DNA of 17,190 nucleotides from a bacterium 210917-SL.2.15 (GCA_020555605.1 JAJCJC010000026.1:1-17190), one strand, 5' to 3'; shown: positions 1-6,483, counted from the first letter of the stretch. The notes: a model not told the origin generated them from the sequence alone. Translations and numbers: made by a program.

Positions 1-39
1 AGACTTTTACAATACAAGGCGGCTTCAAGCTAAGTTAAA

Positions 40-98
40 GGGCCTGGCTCCCCTTGCTTACAGGAACCAGACCCTCGTGGCGTAATTTTTCTTTTTTT
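40..98 (+). terminator. Possible rho-independent terminator at the left edge
   Basis: An imperfect 12-bp stem (40-51 with 63-74, two mismatches, 11-nt loop) is followed after about 12 nt by a T-rich tract (86-98). It could end a gene lying left of the window. The mismatches and the gap before the T tract make it weak. Confidence 0.35.
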
Positions 99-115
99 AC
101 CTGTCTACTTGACAG

Positions 116-222
116 GGGGCGGTTCATTGCGAAAGCCGCTCCTTCTTTTTTTGCTCCATGTCCTGAAGCAGGATTCCCTGGTGCCATGCGGACTGGTTTC
201 ACCGCTTGCGCCGCTGACGCTA
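116..222 (+). repeat. Inverted repeat copy A with hairpin and T tract, left border of regulator cassette
   Basis: This segment is related, in reverse complement, to 945-1057. The two share blocks such as GCGGACTGGTTT and ACCGCTTGCGCCGCTG. I count about 81% identity over the last 63 bases by eye. It opens with a GC-rich hairpin (116-125 with 131-142, small bulges, loop 126-130) followed by a T tract (143-152), so on the + strand it reads as a terminator pointing into the cassette. The stop codon of the adjacent leftward ribbon-helix-helix gene (220-222) lies at its inner end. Neither copy has an intact reading frame consistent with the other, so it looks non-coding. Confidence 0.7.
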
Positions 223-405
223 ACGGGTGCGGGAAGGGGGCGTTTTTTGCTGTTCGGAATCGAGAGCATTTCCTTCTAAATGCTGCAGCAGCACGAACTC
301 AATATAATTTGTAACAGACCGGTGCTCCTTCGTCGCCAGCTTGCCGATTTTGTCCAACACGTCCTCCGGCAGACGCAATGTGAACACCCGCTTGTTTGTG
401 GCCAT
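220..405 (-). CDS. Ribbon-helix-helix DNA-binding protein (Arc/CopG type), second gene of leftward pair
   Basis: This 61-residue protein has a compact ribbon-helix-helix fold signature. A beta strand with alternating residues (VFTLRLPEDVLDKI, about 7-20) is followed by two helices (KLATKEHRSVTNYIEFVLLQHL, about 22-43). The family dimerises and reads DNA with the paired beta strands, and usually acts as an antitoxin, plasmid copy control or autorepressor. The start at 405 is supported by an AAGGTGA ribosome binding site. It lies 21 bp downstream of another ribbon-helix-helix gene and is probably cotranscribed with it. Its last residues (QQKTPPSRTR) are basic and run into the flanking repeat, where the stop codon sits, so the native C-terminus may have been altered. 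No toxin gene follows. The DNA-binding fold is fairly certain; the target is unknown. Confidence 0.8.
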   Translation of the reverse strand: MATNKRVFTLRLPEDVLDKIGKLATKEHRSVTNYIEFVLLQHLEGNALDSEQQKTPPSRTR

Positions 406-426
406 TTGGCATCACCTTTTCACTGC

Positions 427-618
427 TCACTTGACAATCAGAGGATCGTTCTCTGCTTCCTGCGCATGCTCGGCGTAATACCGCAGATAAATGCGAATAA
501 TTTGGCGGATATAGGCTGATGTTGTACGCTGTGATTCCTCCGATAGCGTTTTGATTTGTTCATATAATTTCATGGGAAGCAGTACGGAAACTGCTTTTTT
601 CGGGCCGTGGCCAATCAT
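427..618 (-). CDS. Ribbon-helix-helix DNA-binding protein, first gene of leftward pair
   Basis: This 63-residue protein has a ribbon-helix-helix layout: strand KKAVSVLLPMKLYEQI (7-22), then helices ETLSEESQ-like and TTSAYIRQIIRIYLRYYAE (32-50). The start at 618 is chosen because GAGGTG sits six bases upstream. A frame continuing upstream to 756 would run through the promoter and operator region and lacks a ribosome binding site. It is transcribed divergently from the XRE gene at 709, across an intergenic region carrying two related dyads. The ribosome binding regions of both divergent genes share GAGGTGATAAA. It is probably an autoregulated DNA-binding protein. It resembles antitoxins, but no toxin partner is present. 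Confidence 0.8.
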   Translation of the reverse strand: MIGHGPKKAVSVLLPMKLYEQIKTLSEESQRTTSAYIRQIIRIYLRYYAEHAQEAENDPLIVK

Positions 619-636
619 ATTTATCACCTCATTTTT

Positions 637-665
637 ATAATACAACAATTTGTTGTAAAAGTAAA
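637..665 (-). promoter_or_regulatory. Leftward promoter of the ribbon-helix-helix pair
   Basis: On the minus strand a -35 TTTACT (660-665) and a -10 TATTAT (637-642) are separated by exactly 17 bp. The spacer is almost entirely occupied by the 15-bp dyad at 642-656, so a protein bound there should block polymerase. The promoter lies 19 bp upstream of the start codon at 618. Confidence 0.65.
642..656. promoter_or_regulatory. Operator-like dyad O1
   Basis: ACAACAATTTGTTGT is a perfect 15-bp palindrome apart from its central base. Its size and symmetry suit a Cro/CI-type (XRE) dimer. It sits in the spacer of the leftward promoter and upstream of the XRE gene. Confidence 0.65.
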
Positions 666-666
666 T

Positions 667-681
667 ACCACATTTCGTTGT
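667..681. promoter_or_regulatory. Operator-like dyad O2, degenerate copy of O1
   Basis: ACCACATTTCGTTGT matches O1 at 12 of 15 positions and starts 25 bp from it, so the two sites lie on nearly the same helix face region. The right half-site (GTTGT) is intact and the left half is degenerate. It lies just upstream of the probable -10 region of the XRE gene. Confidence 0.5.
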
Positions 682-708
682 AGTATATACTGTCTTAGAG
701 GTGATAAA

Positions 709-930
709 ATGTATCCACGAATTCGGGAATTGCGCGAGGATTCTGATTTTTCTCAAAAAGAAGTTGCAAAATTGTTAAACTGCTCGCAACAAGCTTACAG
801 CAACTATGAGTTAGGTACTCGTGATGTACCAATTTCTGTATTGGCACAACTTGCTTTAATTTACAAAACCAGCATAGACTATATTGTTGGATTGTCAAAT
901 AATCGAGATAATACATATTCTTCCGAATAA
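709..930 (+). CDS. XRE-family helix-turn-helix transcriptional regulator
   Basis: This 73-residue single-domain repressor has a helix-turn-helix at about residues 14-36 (FSQKEVAKLLNCSQQAYSNYE) and the continuing Cro/CI five-helix fold (VPISVLAQLALIYKTSIDYIVGL, 45-67). The family's usual ending, DYLLGLS-like, is recognisable. The start at 709 has GAGGTG five bases upstream. An ATG at 607 in the same frame would read through the divergent gene's leader and is rejected. The gene faces away from the two ribbon-helix-helix genes and shares a 90-bp intergenic region with them. By family precedent it most likely binds the ACAACA/TGTTGT dyads there and represses itself and the divergent pair. No effector domain or peptidase motif is seen. 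Confidence 0.88.
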   Translation: MYPRIRELREDSDFSQKEVAKLLNCSQQAYSNYELGTRDVPISVLAQLALIYKTSIDYIVGLSNNRDNTYSSE

Positions 931-944
931 TGACATTAGTAGGA

Positions 945-1057
945 CTCAGCGGCAGCGGCGCAAGCGGTAAAACCAGTCCGCACAGCACCAAGAAAACCAC
1001 TATCAGGACGTAGAGCGCAAACGAAAAAGGAGCAGCTTTCGTCACGAAAGCCGCTCC
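945..1057 (-). repeat. Inverted repeat copy B with hairpin, right border of regulator cassette
   Basis: This is the reverse-complement counterpart of 116-222. It contains a 13-bp stem with one mismatch (1029-1041 with 1045-1057, 3-nt loop). On the minus strand the stem is followed directly by a T run, giving a terminator that points into the cassette. On the + strand it is followed by a T-rich tract (1061-1073). Read on the minus strand, part of it encodes a hydrophobic stretch (ALYVLIVVFLVLCGLVLPL). Copy A does not preserve this stretch, so it is not called as a gene. Confidence 0.7.
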
Positions 1058-1073
1058 AGATTCTCTTTTTCTT
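1029..1073 (+). terminator. Probable terminator of the XRE gene, bidirectional
   Basis: The stem GGAGCAGCTTTCG with CGAAAGCCGCTCC (one A-C mismatch) and loop TCA is followed on the + strand by a pyrimidine and T-rich tail. The minus-strand version has a better T run (TTTTT). It lies 99 bp after the XRE stop codon, inside repeat copy B. Confidence 0.55.
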
Positions 1074-1134
1074 TGTACCGGGCCTGCGCCCGCAGGCGCG
1101 TTTCGGAGCGCAACCGAGCGAAGCGAGGCTCTTG

Positions 1135-1330
1135 GCGCGGAGATCGGCACGTTTCTTTTTCTCTTCCAAGAGGAAAAGAAATGTGGGGCGCAATCGTTCC
1201 TTTCTCTTCCAAGAAGAAAAAACACCCCGTTGTGGGACGCAACCGTTCCCCCTTCTTCCAATAAGGCCAAAAACACCCCATTGCGGGGCGCAGCCGTCCC
1301 CCCCCCTGCCAGGAGTGAAAAAACCGCCCG
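1135..1330. repeat. Degenerate tandem repeats of about 50 bp in a 530-bp gene-free region
   Basis: Three imperfect units start near 1181, 1229 and 1280. Each has a core like TGTGGGGCGCAACCGTTCC, a pyrimidine tract with CTTCCAA, then an A-rich tract ending in ACACCCC. Spacing of the core is 49 then 51 bp. A more diverged partial unit precedes them (1135-1180) and includes a short hairpin around TCTTCCAAGAGGA. Open frames cross the region on both strands, but none has a ribosome binding site. Their products are low-complexity Arg/Pro/Lys-rich, so the whole 931-1461 stretch is read as non-coding. Confidence 0.6.
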
Positions 1331-1356
1331 CCGCAGCGGACAGATAGGATTTTCTC

Positions 1357-1385
1357 TTGCGCCGGCAGGCGGGCTATATTATAAT
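1357..1385 (+). promoter_or_regulatory. Promoter of the flavoprotein operon
   Basis: A -35 TTGCGC (1357-1362) and a consensus -10 TATAAT (1380-1385) are separated by 17 bp, about 75 bp upstream of the start at 1462. Confidence 0.65.
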
Positions 1386-1461
1386 AAAGGCAACATTGCC
1401 GCCAGTGGCAAACACCCGGCGCGGGGGCCGAACGCCGCGCCGAAGAGAGGGGAGGGCTTTT

Positions 1462-3063
1462 ATGCTGCGCATCGACGAAATCCGCCTGCGTCCGGGCGAG
1501 GACGAGAGCGTGCTGCCGGAGCGGGCCGCGGCGCGGCTGCATCTTCCGATCCAGGCTTTGAATCATTTCCGCATTGTGCGCCGGTCCGTGGATGCCCGCA
1601 AGGAGGTATCCCTGGTCTACTCAGTGCAGCTTCAGGTGCACGGCGAGGAAAAAGTCCTCCGGCGCTGCCGGGACAAGCACATTTCCAAAGCCGTCCGCAC
1701 CCGCTACACCCCGAGTACGGTTTCCTACCGCGGCACACACCGCCCCGTGATTGTCGGCGCCGGTCCGGCGGGCCTGTTCTGTGCCCTGGCCCTCAGCCGC
1801 GCGGGGGCGCGGCCCATTCTCCTGGAGCGGGGCGCGCCGGTGGAACAGCGGCGCGAGGACGTGGCCTTTTTCTGGAAGACCGGCCTGCTCTCCCCCGCCT
1901 CCAACGTGCAGTTCGGCGAGGGCGGCGCGGGTACGTTTTCCGATGGCAAGCTGAACACCGGCACCCACGACGCGCGCAACCGCTACATTCTGGAGCAGCT
2001 GGTGCGCTTCGGCGCACCGGAGGAGATCCTCATCGACGCCAAACCCCATGTGGGCACGGACAAGCTCTATTTCGTGCTGCAGAACATTCGGCAAGAGCTG
2101 CTCTCCCTGGGCTGCGACATCCGCTTCGGCCAGCGTCTCAGCGAATTAGAGTTGAAGGACGGCCGCGTGCGGGGCGTGCATACCGTCTCCTGCAGCGACG
2201 GATTTATCGACACCGACACCCTGGTGCTGGCCATCGGCCACAGCGCCCGGGATACCTTTGAACTGCTGGCACGCCGCGGCATACCCATGGAGCAGAAGCC
2301 CTTTGCCGTGGGCGTGCGCATTGAGCACCGCCAGCGGGACATTGACATGGCCCAATACGGCCGGTATGCCGGCCACCCGGCCCTGCCCCCCACCTCCTAT
2401 AAGCTCTCCTGCCACACCAGCGGCGGGCGTGGTGTGTTCTCTTTCTGCGTCTGCCCCGGCGGCACCGTGGTGGCTGCCGCTTCGGAGCAGGGGCGCGTGG
2501 TGACCAACGGCATGAGCGAATACGCTCGAGACGGCGGAAACATCAACGGCGGCTTTCTGGTGGGCGTCGGGCCGCAGGATTTTGGCAGCGGCGATCCCCT
2601 GGCGGGTGTAGCCTTTCAGCGCCGTCTGGAAGAGGCAGCTTACCGCCTGGGCGGCGGCAATTTTATCGCACCGGCCCAGCGGGTGGAGGATTTTCTGGCC
2701 CGCCGGCCCTCCGCAGGGCCAGGGACGGTGCTGCCCACCTACCGTCCCGGCGTGCGCTGGACGGACCTGCACCAGTGCCTGCCGCCTTTCCTGACCGAAG
2801 CGCTGGAAGAAGCGCTGCCCGCGCTGGGAAGGCGCGTGGCCGGCTACGACGCGCCGGATGCGGTGCTGACAGCGGTGGAGAGCCGCTCGTCTTCCCCGGT
2901 GCGTATCCTGCGCGACGCAGGCAGCTACCAGTCCCCCATCGCGGGCCTATACCCCTGCGGCGAGGGGGCGGGCTATGCCGGCGGCATCCTGTCCGCAGCG
3001 GCGGATGGGCTGCGCTGCGCGGAAAAAATTCTCGCCTGTAGACAGAAAGGGCGCGAAGGCTGA
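1462..3063 (+). CDS. FAD-dependent dehydrogenase of the COG2509 family
   Basis: This 533-residue cytosolic flavoprotein is of the uncharacterised COG2509 type (NAD(P)/FAD-dependent oxidoreductase). An N-terminal alpha/beta domain (1-90) precedes the FAD-binding Rossmann motif PVIVGAGPAGLFCAL (95-109), whose strand ends at the ribose-binding Glu122. The family blocks NVQFGEGGAGTFSDGKLNT and the C-terminal FAD-contacting GEGAGYAGGI (about 500-509) are both present, so it looks full length and intact. The start at 1462 is chosen for the GGGGAGGG just upstream, since the frame is open further upstream without a ribosome binding site. It is the first gene of a tight operon; its stop is one base from the next ATG. 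Substrate is unknown for this family. Family assignment is strong; biochemical role is not established. Confidence 0.93.
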   Translation: MLRIDEIRLRPGEDESVLPERAAARLHLPIQALNHFRIVRRSVDARKEVSLVYSVQLQVHGEEKVLRRCRDKHISKAVRTRYTPSTVSYRGTHRPVIVGAGPAGLFCALALSRAGARPILLERGAPVEQRREDVAFFWKTGLLSPASNVQFGEGGAGTFSDGKLNTGTHDARNRYILEQLVRFGAPEEILIDAKPHVGTDKLYFVLQNIRQELLSLGCDIRFGQRLSELELKDGRVRGVHTVSCSDGFIDTDTLVLAIGHSARDTFELLARRGIPMEQKPFAVGVRIEHRQRDIDMAQYGRYAGHPALPPTSYKLSCHTSGGRGVFSFCVCPGGTVVAAASEQGRVVTNGMSEYARDGGNINGGFLVGVGPQDFGSGDPLAGVAFQRRLEEAAYRLGGGNFIAPAQRVEDFLARRPSAGPGTVLPTYRPGVRWTDLHQCLPPFLTEALEEALPALGRRVAGYDAPDAVLTAVESRSSSPVRILRDAGSYQSPIAGLYPCGEGAGYAGGILSAAADGLRCAEKILACRQKGREG

Positions 3064-3064
3064 T

Positions 3065-3562
3065 ATGGGCAACGTCATCGCCGTCTGCGTGAGCCGCGAA
3101 AAAGGCACGCAGAAGGAAAATGTGGGAACCGCCGCGTTTTTGGAGGACTGGGGCATCCAGGGCGACGCCCACGCAGGCAAGTGGCATCGGCAGGTGTCGC
3201 TGCTCTCCCATGAAAAAATCGAGGCTTTCCGCGCCCGGGGCGCAACGGTGGCCGACGGGGCCTTCGGTGAAAACCTGGTGGTTTCGGGCATCGACTTCCG
3301 CTCCCTGCCCCTGGGCACCCGCTTTCAGTGCAACGACGTGGTGCTGGAGCTGACGCAGATCGGCAAAGAGTGCCATAACGGCTGCGCGATTTATCAGACC
3401 ATGGGCGAGTGCATCATGCCCCGGGAGGGCGTGTTCGCCCGAGTGCTTCACGGCGGCACGATTTCCGTGGGCGACACGCTGCGCGTGCTGCCGGACGGGG
3501 CACAAGCATACATTCCCCCCGGAGCGCTGCCGGGAACACAGACAGAAACAACTTGGAGGTAA
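3065..3562 (+). CDS. MOSC domain-containing protein
   Basis: This 165-residue protein is a stand-alone MOSC (molybdenum cofactor sulfurase C-terminal) domain. Family landmarks are GDAHAGKWHRQVSLLS (33-48), DGAFGENLVVSGID (64-77), the Cys-containing segment IGKECHNGCAIY (99-110) and the closing GVFARVLHGGTISVGD (122-137). The conserved Cys103 is in the region that MOSC proteins use for sulfur or metal handling. It begins one base after the flavoprotein stop, with a GAAGG signal inside that gene, so translation is coupled. No molybdopterin synthesis gene is in the window, so whether it acts on molybdenum cofactor is an inference from the family. The nearby redox enzymes could be recipients, but nothing in the sequence proves that. 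Confidence 0.9.
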   Translation: MGNVIAVCVSREKGTQKENVGTAAFLEDWGIQGDAHAGKWHRQVSLLSHEKIEAFRARGATVADGAFGENLVVSGIDFRSLPLGTRFQCNDVVLELTQIGKECHNGCAIYQTMGECIMPREGVFARVLHGGTISVGDTLRVLPDGAQAYIPPGALPGTQTETTWR

Positions 3563-3566
3563 AAGC

Positions 3567-4535
3567 ATGACCGGAACAGTCGGCATCAAGGCGGATTTTC
3601 TCACCAGTAAACACAAACGGGACATTGAGCGCATTGCCCTGTCCAACAATCTGAAGCTGCATTATTTCACCGACGCGGAGGACATGGACGCCGTGATCGG
3701 CCAGTGCGAAATCCTGTACGGCTACATCCCCCCGGAAAAGCTGCGTCAGGCAACGTCCCTGCGCTGGCTGGCCTGCGCCTCCTCCGGCGTGGAGCAATAT
3801 CTGGGCGAATACCTCTATGCCGCTCCCGGCGTGATCCTGACCAACTCCGCCGGCGCGTACGGCATCACCATCAGCGAACATATCATCACCACCCTGCTGA
3901 TGCTCCTGCGCCGCATCCCGGAATATTACGACGTGGTGCACCAGCACCAGTGGAAAGACCTGGGCCGCATCCGCTCTATTTACGGCAGCGTGATCACCGT
4001 GGTGGGCACCGGCGACATCGGCGCCGCCTTTGCCCAGCGGGCCAAGGCCCTGGGGGCGGCCCACATCCGCGGTGTGCACCGCACCAACAAGGTGCTGCCC
4101 CGCTGCTTCGACGAAAGCTACGCCGTGGAGGATCTGGACTTCGCCCTGGCCGGAGCGGACATCGTGGTGCTCTGCGTTCCCGGCACCAAGGAGACCGAGC
4201 ATCTCATCACACGGGAGCGGCTGGGCCTTTTGAAAAAGACCTCCGTGCTTATCAATGTGGGCCGCGGTTCTGTGCTCGATCAGGATGCGCTGATGGACGT
4301 CCTCAACAGCGGCAAGATCGCCGGCGCAGCTTTGGATGTGACCGATCCCGAACCGCTGCCGCCGGAGCATCCTTTGTGGAACACCAAAAATCTAATCATC
4401 ACGCCCCATGTGTCCGGCAATATGTCTCTGGATATCACCTGCGACATCGACGTGAACATGTTCTGCGACAATCTGACCCGCTACTGCCGCCAGCAGCCCC
4501 TGAAGCATGTGGTAGAGCGCAGCGTGGGCTATTAA
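3567..4535 (+). CDS. D-isomer-specific 2-hydroxyacid dehydrogenase
   Basis: This 322-residue NAD(P)-dependent oxidoreductase interconverts a 2-keto acid and a D-2-hydroxy acid. The nucleotide-binding motif VVGTGDIG lies at 145-152. The catalytic triad is visible as Arg233 (NVGRGSVLD), Glu262 (DPEPLPPEHPLW) and His281 (ITPHVSG). Length matches the family. It resembles the branch with a short Rossmann insert seen in phosphoglycerate dehydrogenase-like and hydroxypyruvate or glyoxylate reductase-like members, so the substrate cannot be fixed. An unusually good ribosome binding site (TTGGAGGT) overlaps the end of the MOSC gene, and the start is four bases after its stop. It is the third gene of the operon. 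Confidence 0.93.
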   Translation: MTGTVGIKADFLTSKHKRDIERIALSNNLKLHYFTDAEDMDAVIGQCEILYGYIPPEKLRQATSLRWLACASSGVEQYLGEYLYAAPGVILTNSAGAYGITISEHIITTLLMLLRRIPEYYDVVHQHQWKDLGRIRSIYGSVITVVGTGDIGAAFAQRAKALGAAHIRGVHRTNKVLPRCFDESYAVEDLDFALAGADIVVLCVPGTKETEHLITRERLGLLKKTSVLINVGRGSVLDQDALMDVLNSGKIAGAALDVTDPEPLPPEHPLWNTKNLIITPHVSGNMSLDITCDIDVNMFCDNLTRYCRQQPLKHVVERSVGY

Positions 4536-4546
4536 AGGAGGAAACC

Positions 4547-5083
4547 ATGTTTTTATTCAACCGGAAAAGCCCTGAGGAAAAGGAAGCCGCGCGTCTGGAA
4601 AAGCTACGACGCACCGAGGGCGATCGCGCGTTCGGCGGCGCCATCATGACGCCGGTGGGCGTGCTTTCCCTGGCCGACATCTGCATGGTCCGCCTGGTGC
4701 CGGAGGAACAGGCGCTGCAGATCAACTGCGGCCGGAAGGTCGTTTCTATTCCTTATGCCGCCCTGCGCGGCATGTCCACCTCCAGCGAAGCCCAGATCGC
4801 CCGGGATGAAAGCCCGATTACCGCTCTGGAAATGACAGAGCTGCTCTCCGGCGATGCCGGGCAGTTCGTGGGCGACATGGACAAAAACGCCGAAGCCCGC
4901 GCCCGCTGGTTCATCGCCATTGATTACGAAGACGAAGCCGGAGCCCAGCAGCGGCTGATTTTCATCGCCTACAGCATGCGCGGACCGTACATTGCCCGCG
5001 GCAAACTCTATGCCGCCGTACAGTTTGAAGAGACGCTCAACGATATCATGCGGCGTTTCGGCACAGCGGGGCAGCCATCCTGA
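4547..5083 (+). CDS. Hypothetical protein, last gene of the flavoprotein operon
   Basis: I do not recognise this 178-residue protein. The first 27 residues are highly charged (RKSPEEKEAARLEKLRR). The rest alternates beta-strand-like segments (GVLSLADICMVRLVPEEQALQINCGRKVVSIPYAALRGM, then ARWFIAIDYEDE and QRLIFIAYSM) with a final helix (FEETLNDIMRRF). There is no signal peptide or membrane segment. The strand pattern and terminal helix would suit a PH-like small domain, which is only a guess. AAAGGAGG immediately precedes the ATG, and the gene follows the dehydrogenase stop by 11 bases, so it belongs to the same operon. A strong terminator follows. Confidence 0.85.
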   Translation: MFLFNRKSPEEKEAARLEKLRRTEGDRAFGGAIMTPVGVLSLADICMVRLVPEEQALQINCGRKVVSIPYAALRGMSTSSEAQIARDESPITALEMTELLSGDAGQFVGDMDKNAEARARWFIAIDYEDEAGAQQRLIFIAYSMRGPYIARGKLYAAVQFEETLNDIMRRFGTAGQPS

Positions 5084-5098
5084 CAAATACCGATTCGG

Positions 5099-5132
5099 AA
5101 AGGGCGCGAATTGCTTCGCGCCCTTTTGTTTG
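5099..5132 (+). terminator. Rho-independent terminator of the flavoprotein operon
   Basis: A perfect 12-bp stem (5099-5110 with 5115-5126), loop TTGC, and TTTTGTTT tail lie 15 bases after the last stop codon. Confidence 0.92.
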
Positions 5133-5163
5133 GAAAATTTTACATTTTTTACAAAAAAAGCCA

Positions 5164-5192
5164 TTGCAATTCCAGCCTTTTCGCGGTATTCT
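5164..5192 (+). promoter_or_regulatory. Possible promoter of the phospholipase-like gene
   Basis: A -35 TTGCAA (5164-5169) and a -10 TATTCT (5187-5192) are 17 bp apart, leaving a leader of about 80 nt. The match is moderate. Confidence 0.45.
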
Positions 5193-5274
5193 AAAAAACA
5201 GATGCGGTCTTTTTTCCACCTCATCGGCTGTACAAATTACTAGGTTTGATTCTGACAAGGAGATGCTTTTTTCC

Positions 5275-5850
5275 GTGAATAAAAAATGCCACTGGCTGCT
5301 GGCCGCTCATCTGATGGGAGATGGGGCCTGGCGTCTGCACGGCCTTGCGCTGAAGCTGGGCAGCATTATGCCGGACGTTCTTCTGTACACCTATATTTCC
5401 GGCCACAAATACGACACCACCGCGGAAAAGGTGGCAGGAAACCTGGCTGAGCTCAAGCGCACCGGCTCCTGGACGGTACGCGACTGTTTCCGCCTGGGCT
5501 ATAATCTTCATTTTCTCGAGGACTATTTCACCTATCCCCACAACAGCCATTTTGAGGGCGGCTTTTTTGCGCACTGCCTGTACGAGCACCGGCTCAGCCG
5601 GGCGCTACAGCGCTATCTGCGCGAAAACCCGCGTCCGGCGGCAACCGTTCTCCCCGCCCTGAACGCCGTCCGCGCCGTACTGGAAGAGCACCACAGCGCT
5701 TATATGCGCTCCGACCCTTCCCCGGAAAACGATGCTGCCTATATCGTTTCCTGTGCCGAGCTGGTAGGCGAGGAATTGTTCGCTGCATTCAGCCGCCAGG
5801 CCGCCTCGGCCCGGGCGCTGGCTTTCATGCAGCGCGTCGGCATCGCATAA
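5275..5850 (+). CDS. Probable zinc-dependent phospholipase C family protein
   Basis: This 191-residue protein is rich in spaced His and Asp residues: CHWLLAAHL (5-13), GSIMPD (29-34), GHKYD (43-47), and YNLHFLEDYFTYPHNSHFEGGF (77-98), then HCLYEH. This spacing matches the metal-ligand pattern of zinc-dependent phospholipase C/S1-P1 type helical enzymes. A GTG start at 5275 is preferred because AAGGAG (5257-5262) touches the in-frame ATG at 5263 and could not serve it. The spacing to GTG is about 10-12 bases. If ATG 5263 is used, four residues are added. No signal peptide is apparent, unlike secreted toxic phospholipases, so an intracellular housekeeping or membrane-lipid role is more likely. 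The family is probable; activity is unproven. It is monocistronic, with terminators before and after. Confidence 0.75.
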   Translation: MNKKCHWLLAAHLMGDGAWRLHGLALKLGSIMPDVLLYTYISGHKYDTTAEKVAGNLAELKRTGSWTVRDCFRLGYNLHFLEDYFTYPHNSHFEGGFFAHCLYEHRLSRALQRYLRENPRPAATVLPALNAVRAVLEEHHSAYMRSDPSPENDAAYIVSCAELVGEELFAAFSRQAASARALAFMQRVGIA

Positions 5851-5859
5851 ACTGCTCCG

Positions 5860-5899
5860 GCGCTCCTGTCCCCAACGGACAGGAGCGCTTTTTTCTTTC
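5860..5899 (+). terminator. Rho-independent terminator
   Basis: A perfect 12-bp stem GCGCTCCTGTCC/GGACAGGAGCGC with a five-base loop is followed by six Ts, 10 bases after the phospholipase-like stop. Confidence 0.93.
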
Positions 5900-5982
5900 T
5901 TTGAAAAAATCCGGCCCTCTGATTCGTATTTAGGATGAAAGCGCACACCGGCCGGATGCGCTGGACAAAGGAGTGAACTGCC

Positions 5983-6483
5983 ATGAACAAACCATCCCAG
6001 CGCGAAGAAGCTGAGCGGCTGGTCGAAACTTATTCCGACCTGATCCTGCGTCTGTGCTGGACCTACCTGAAAAACACCCAGGACGCCGAGGACATCTGCC
6101 AGGACACCTTTGTGAAGCTCCTGTGCGGCAACGTTCATTTTACCTCGCCCGAGCATGAAAAGGCCTGGATCATCCGCACAGCCTCTAACGCGTGCAAAGA
6201 TCTGCTGAAAAGCGCCCACCGCTCGCGCACTTGTGCACTGGAAGCCTGCGGAGATTATGCCGTTCCGGAGACAGAAAACGAAGGCAGCATCCTTGCCGCC
6301 GTGGCCCAGCTGCCCGAACATTACCGCGAAGTCCTTTACCTGCATTACTTTGAAGGCTACAGCCTCAAAGAACTCAGCGCCCTGCTGAACATCCCGGCGG
6401 CCACCGCCGGCACCCGGCTGGCCCGAGGCCGCGAAAAGCTCAAAGCGATTTTGGAGGGAGAATACTATGAAAACTGCATTTGA
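5983..6483 (+). CDS. ECF-type RNA polymerase sigma-70 factor
   Basis: This 166-residue sigma factor contains only regions 2 and 4. Region 2 covers about 14-48 (YSDLILRLCWTYLKNTQDAEDICQ-DTF, with the typical DAED core). Region 4 covers about 107-155 (LPEHYREVLYLHYFEGYSLKELSALLNIPAATAGTRLARGREKL), whose helix-turn-helix reads the -35 element. It directs core polymerase to a stress or envelope-type regulon. AAAGGAG lies upstream of ATG 5983. Its last 17 bases overlap the next gene, so expression is coupled to the DUF4179 membrane protein, the usual arrangement for a sigma factor and its membrane regulator. I could not identify an autoregulated ECF promoter with confidence in the 80 bases upstream. 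Confidence 0.93.
   Translation: MNKPSQREEAERLVETYSDLILRLCWTYLKNTQDAEDICQDTFVKLLCGNVHFTSPEHEKAWIIRTASNACKDLLKSAHRSRTCALEACGDYAVPETENEGSILAAVAQLPEHYREVLYLHYFEGYSLKELSALLNIPAATAGTRLARGREKLKAILEGEYYENCI

Noticed and set aside
220..930. A toxin-antitoxin system
   Set aside because: All three genes encode DNA-binding proteins. No nuclease, kinase or other toxin-like frame is present between the repeats.
695..1276. A leftward 193-codon frame with a hydrophobic segment (VLIVVFLVLCGLVLPL) that might be a membrane protein
   Set aside because: It crosses the repeats and runs antisense through the XRE gene, lacks a ribosome binding site, and the hydrophobic part is not preserved in repeat copy A.
1135..1330. 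CRISPR array
   Set aside because: The units are degenerate, 49-51 bp apart with no unique spacers between conserved short repeats, and there are no cas genes.
3704..4546. Long frame overlapping the hydroxyacid dehydrogenase in another phase
   Set aside because: It is a shadow of the dehydrogenase. Only its last 178 codons, from ATG 4547 with AGGAGG upstream, are a real gene.
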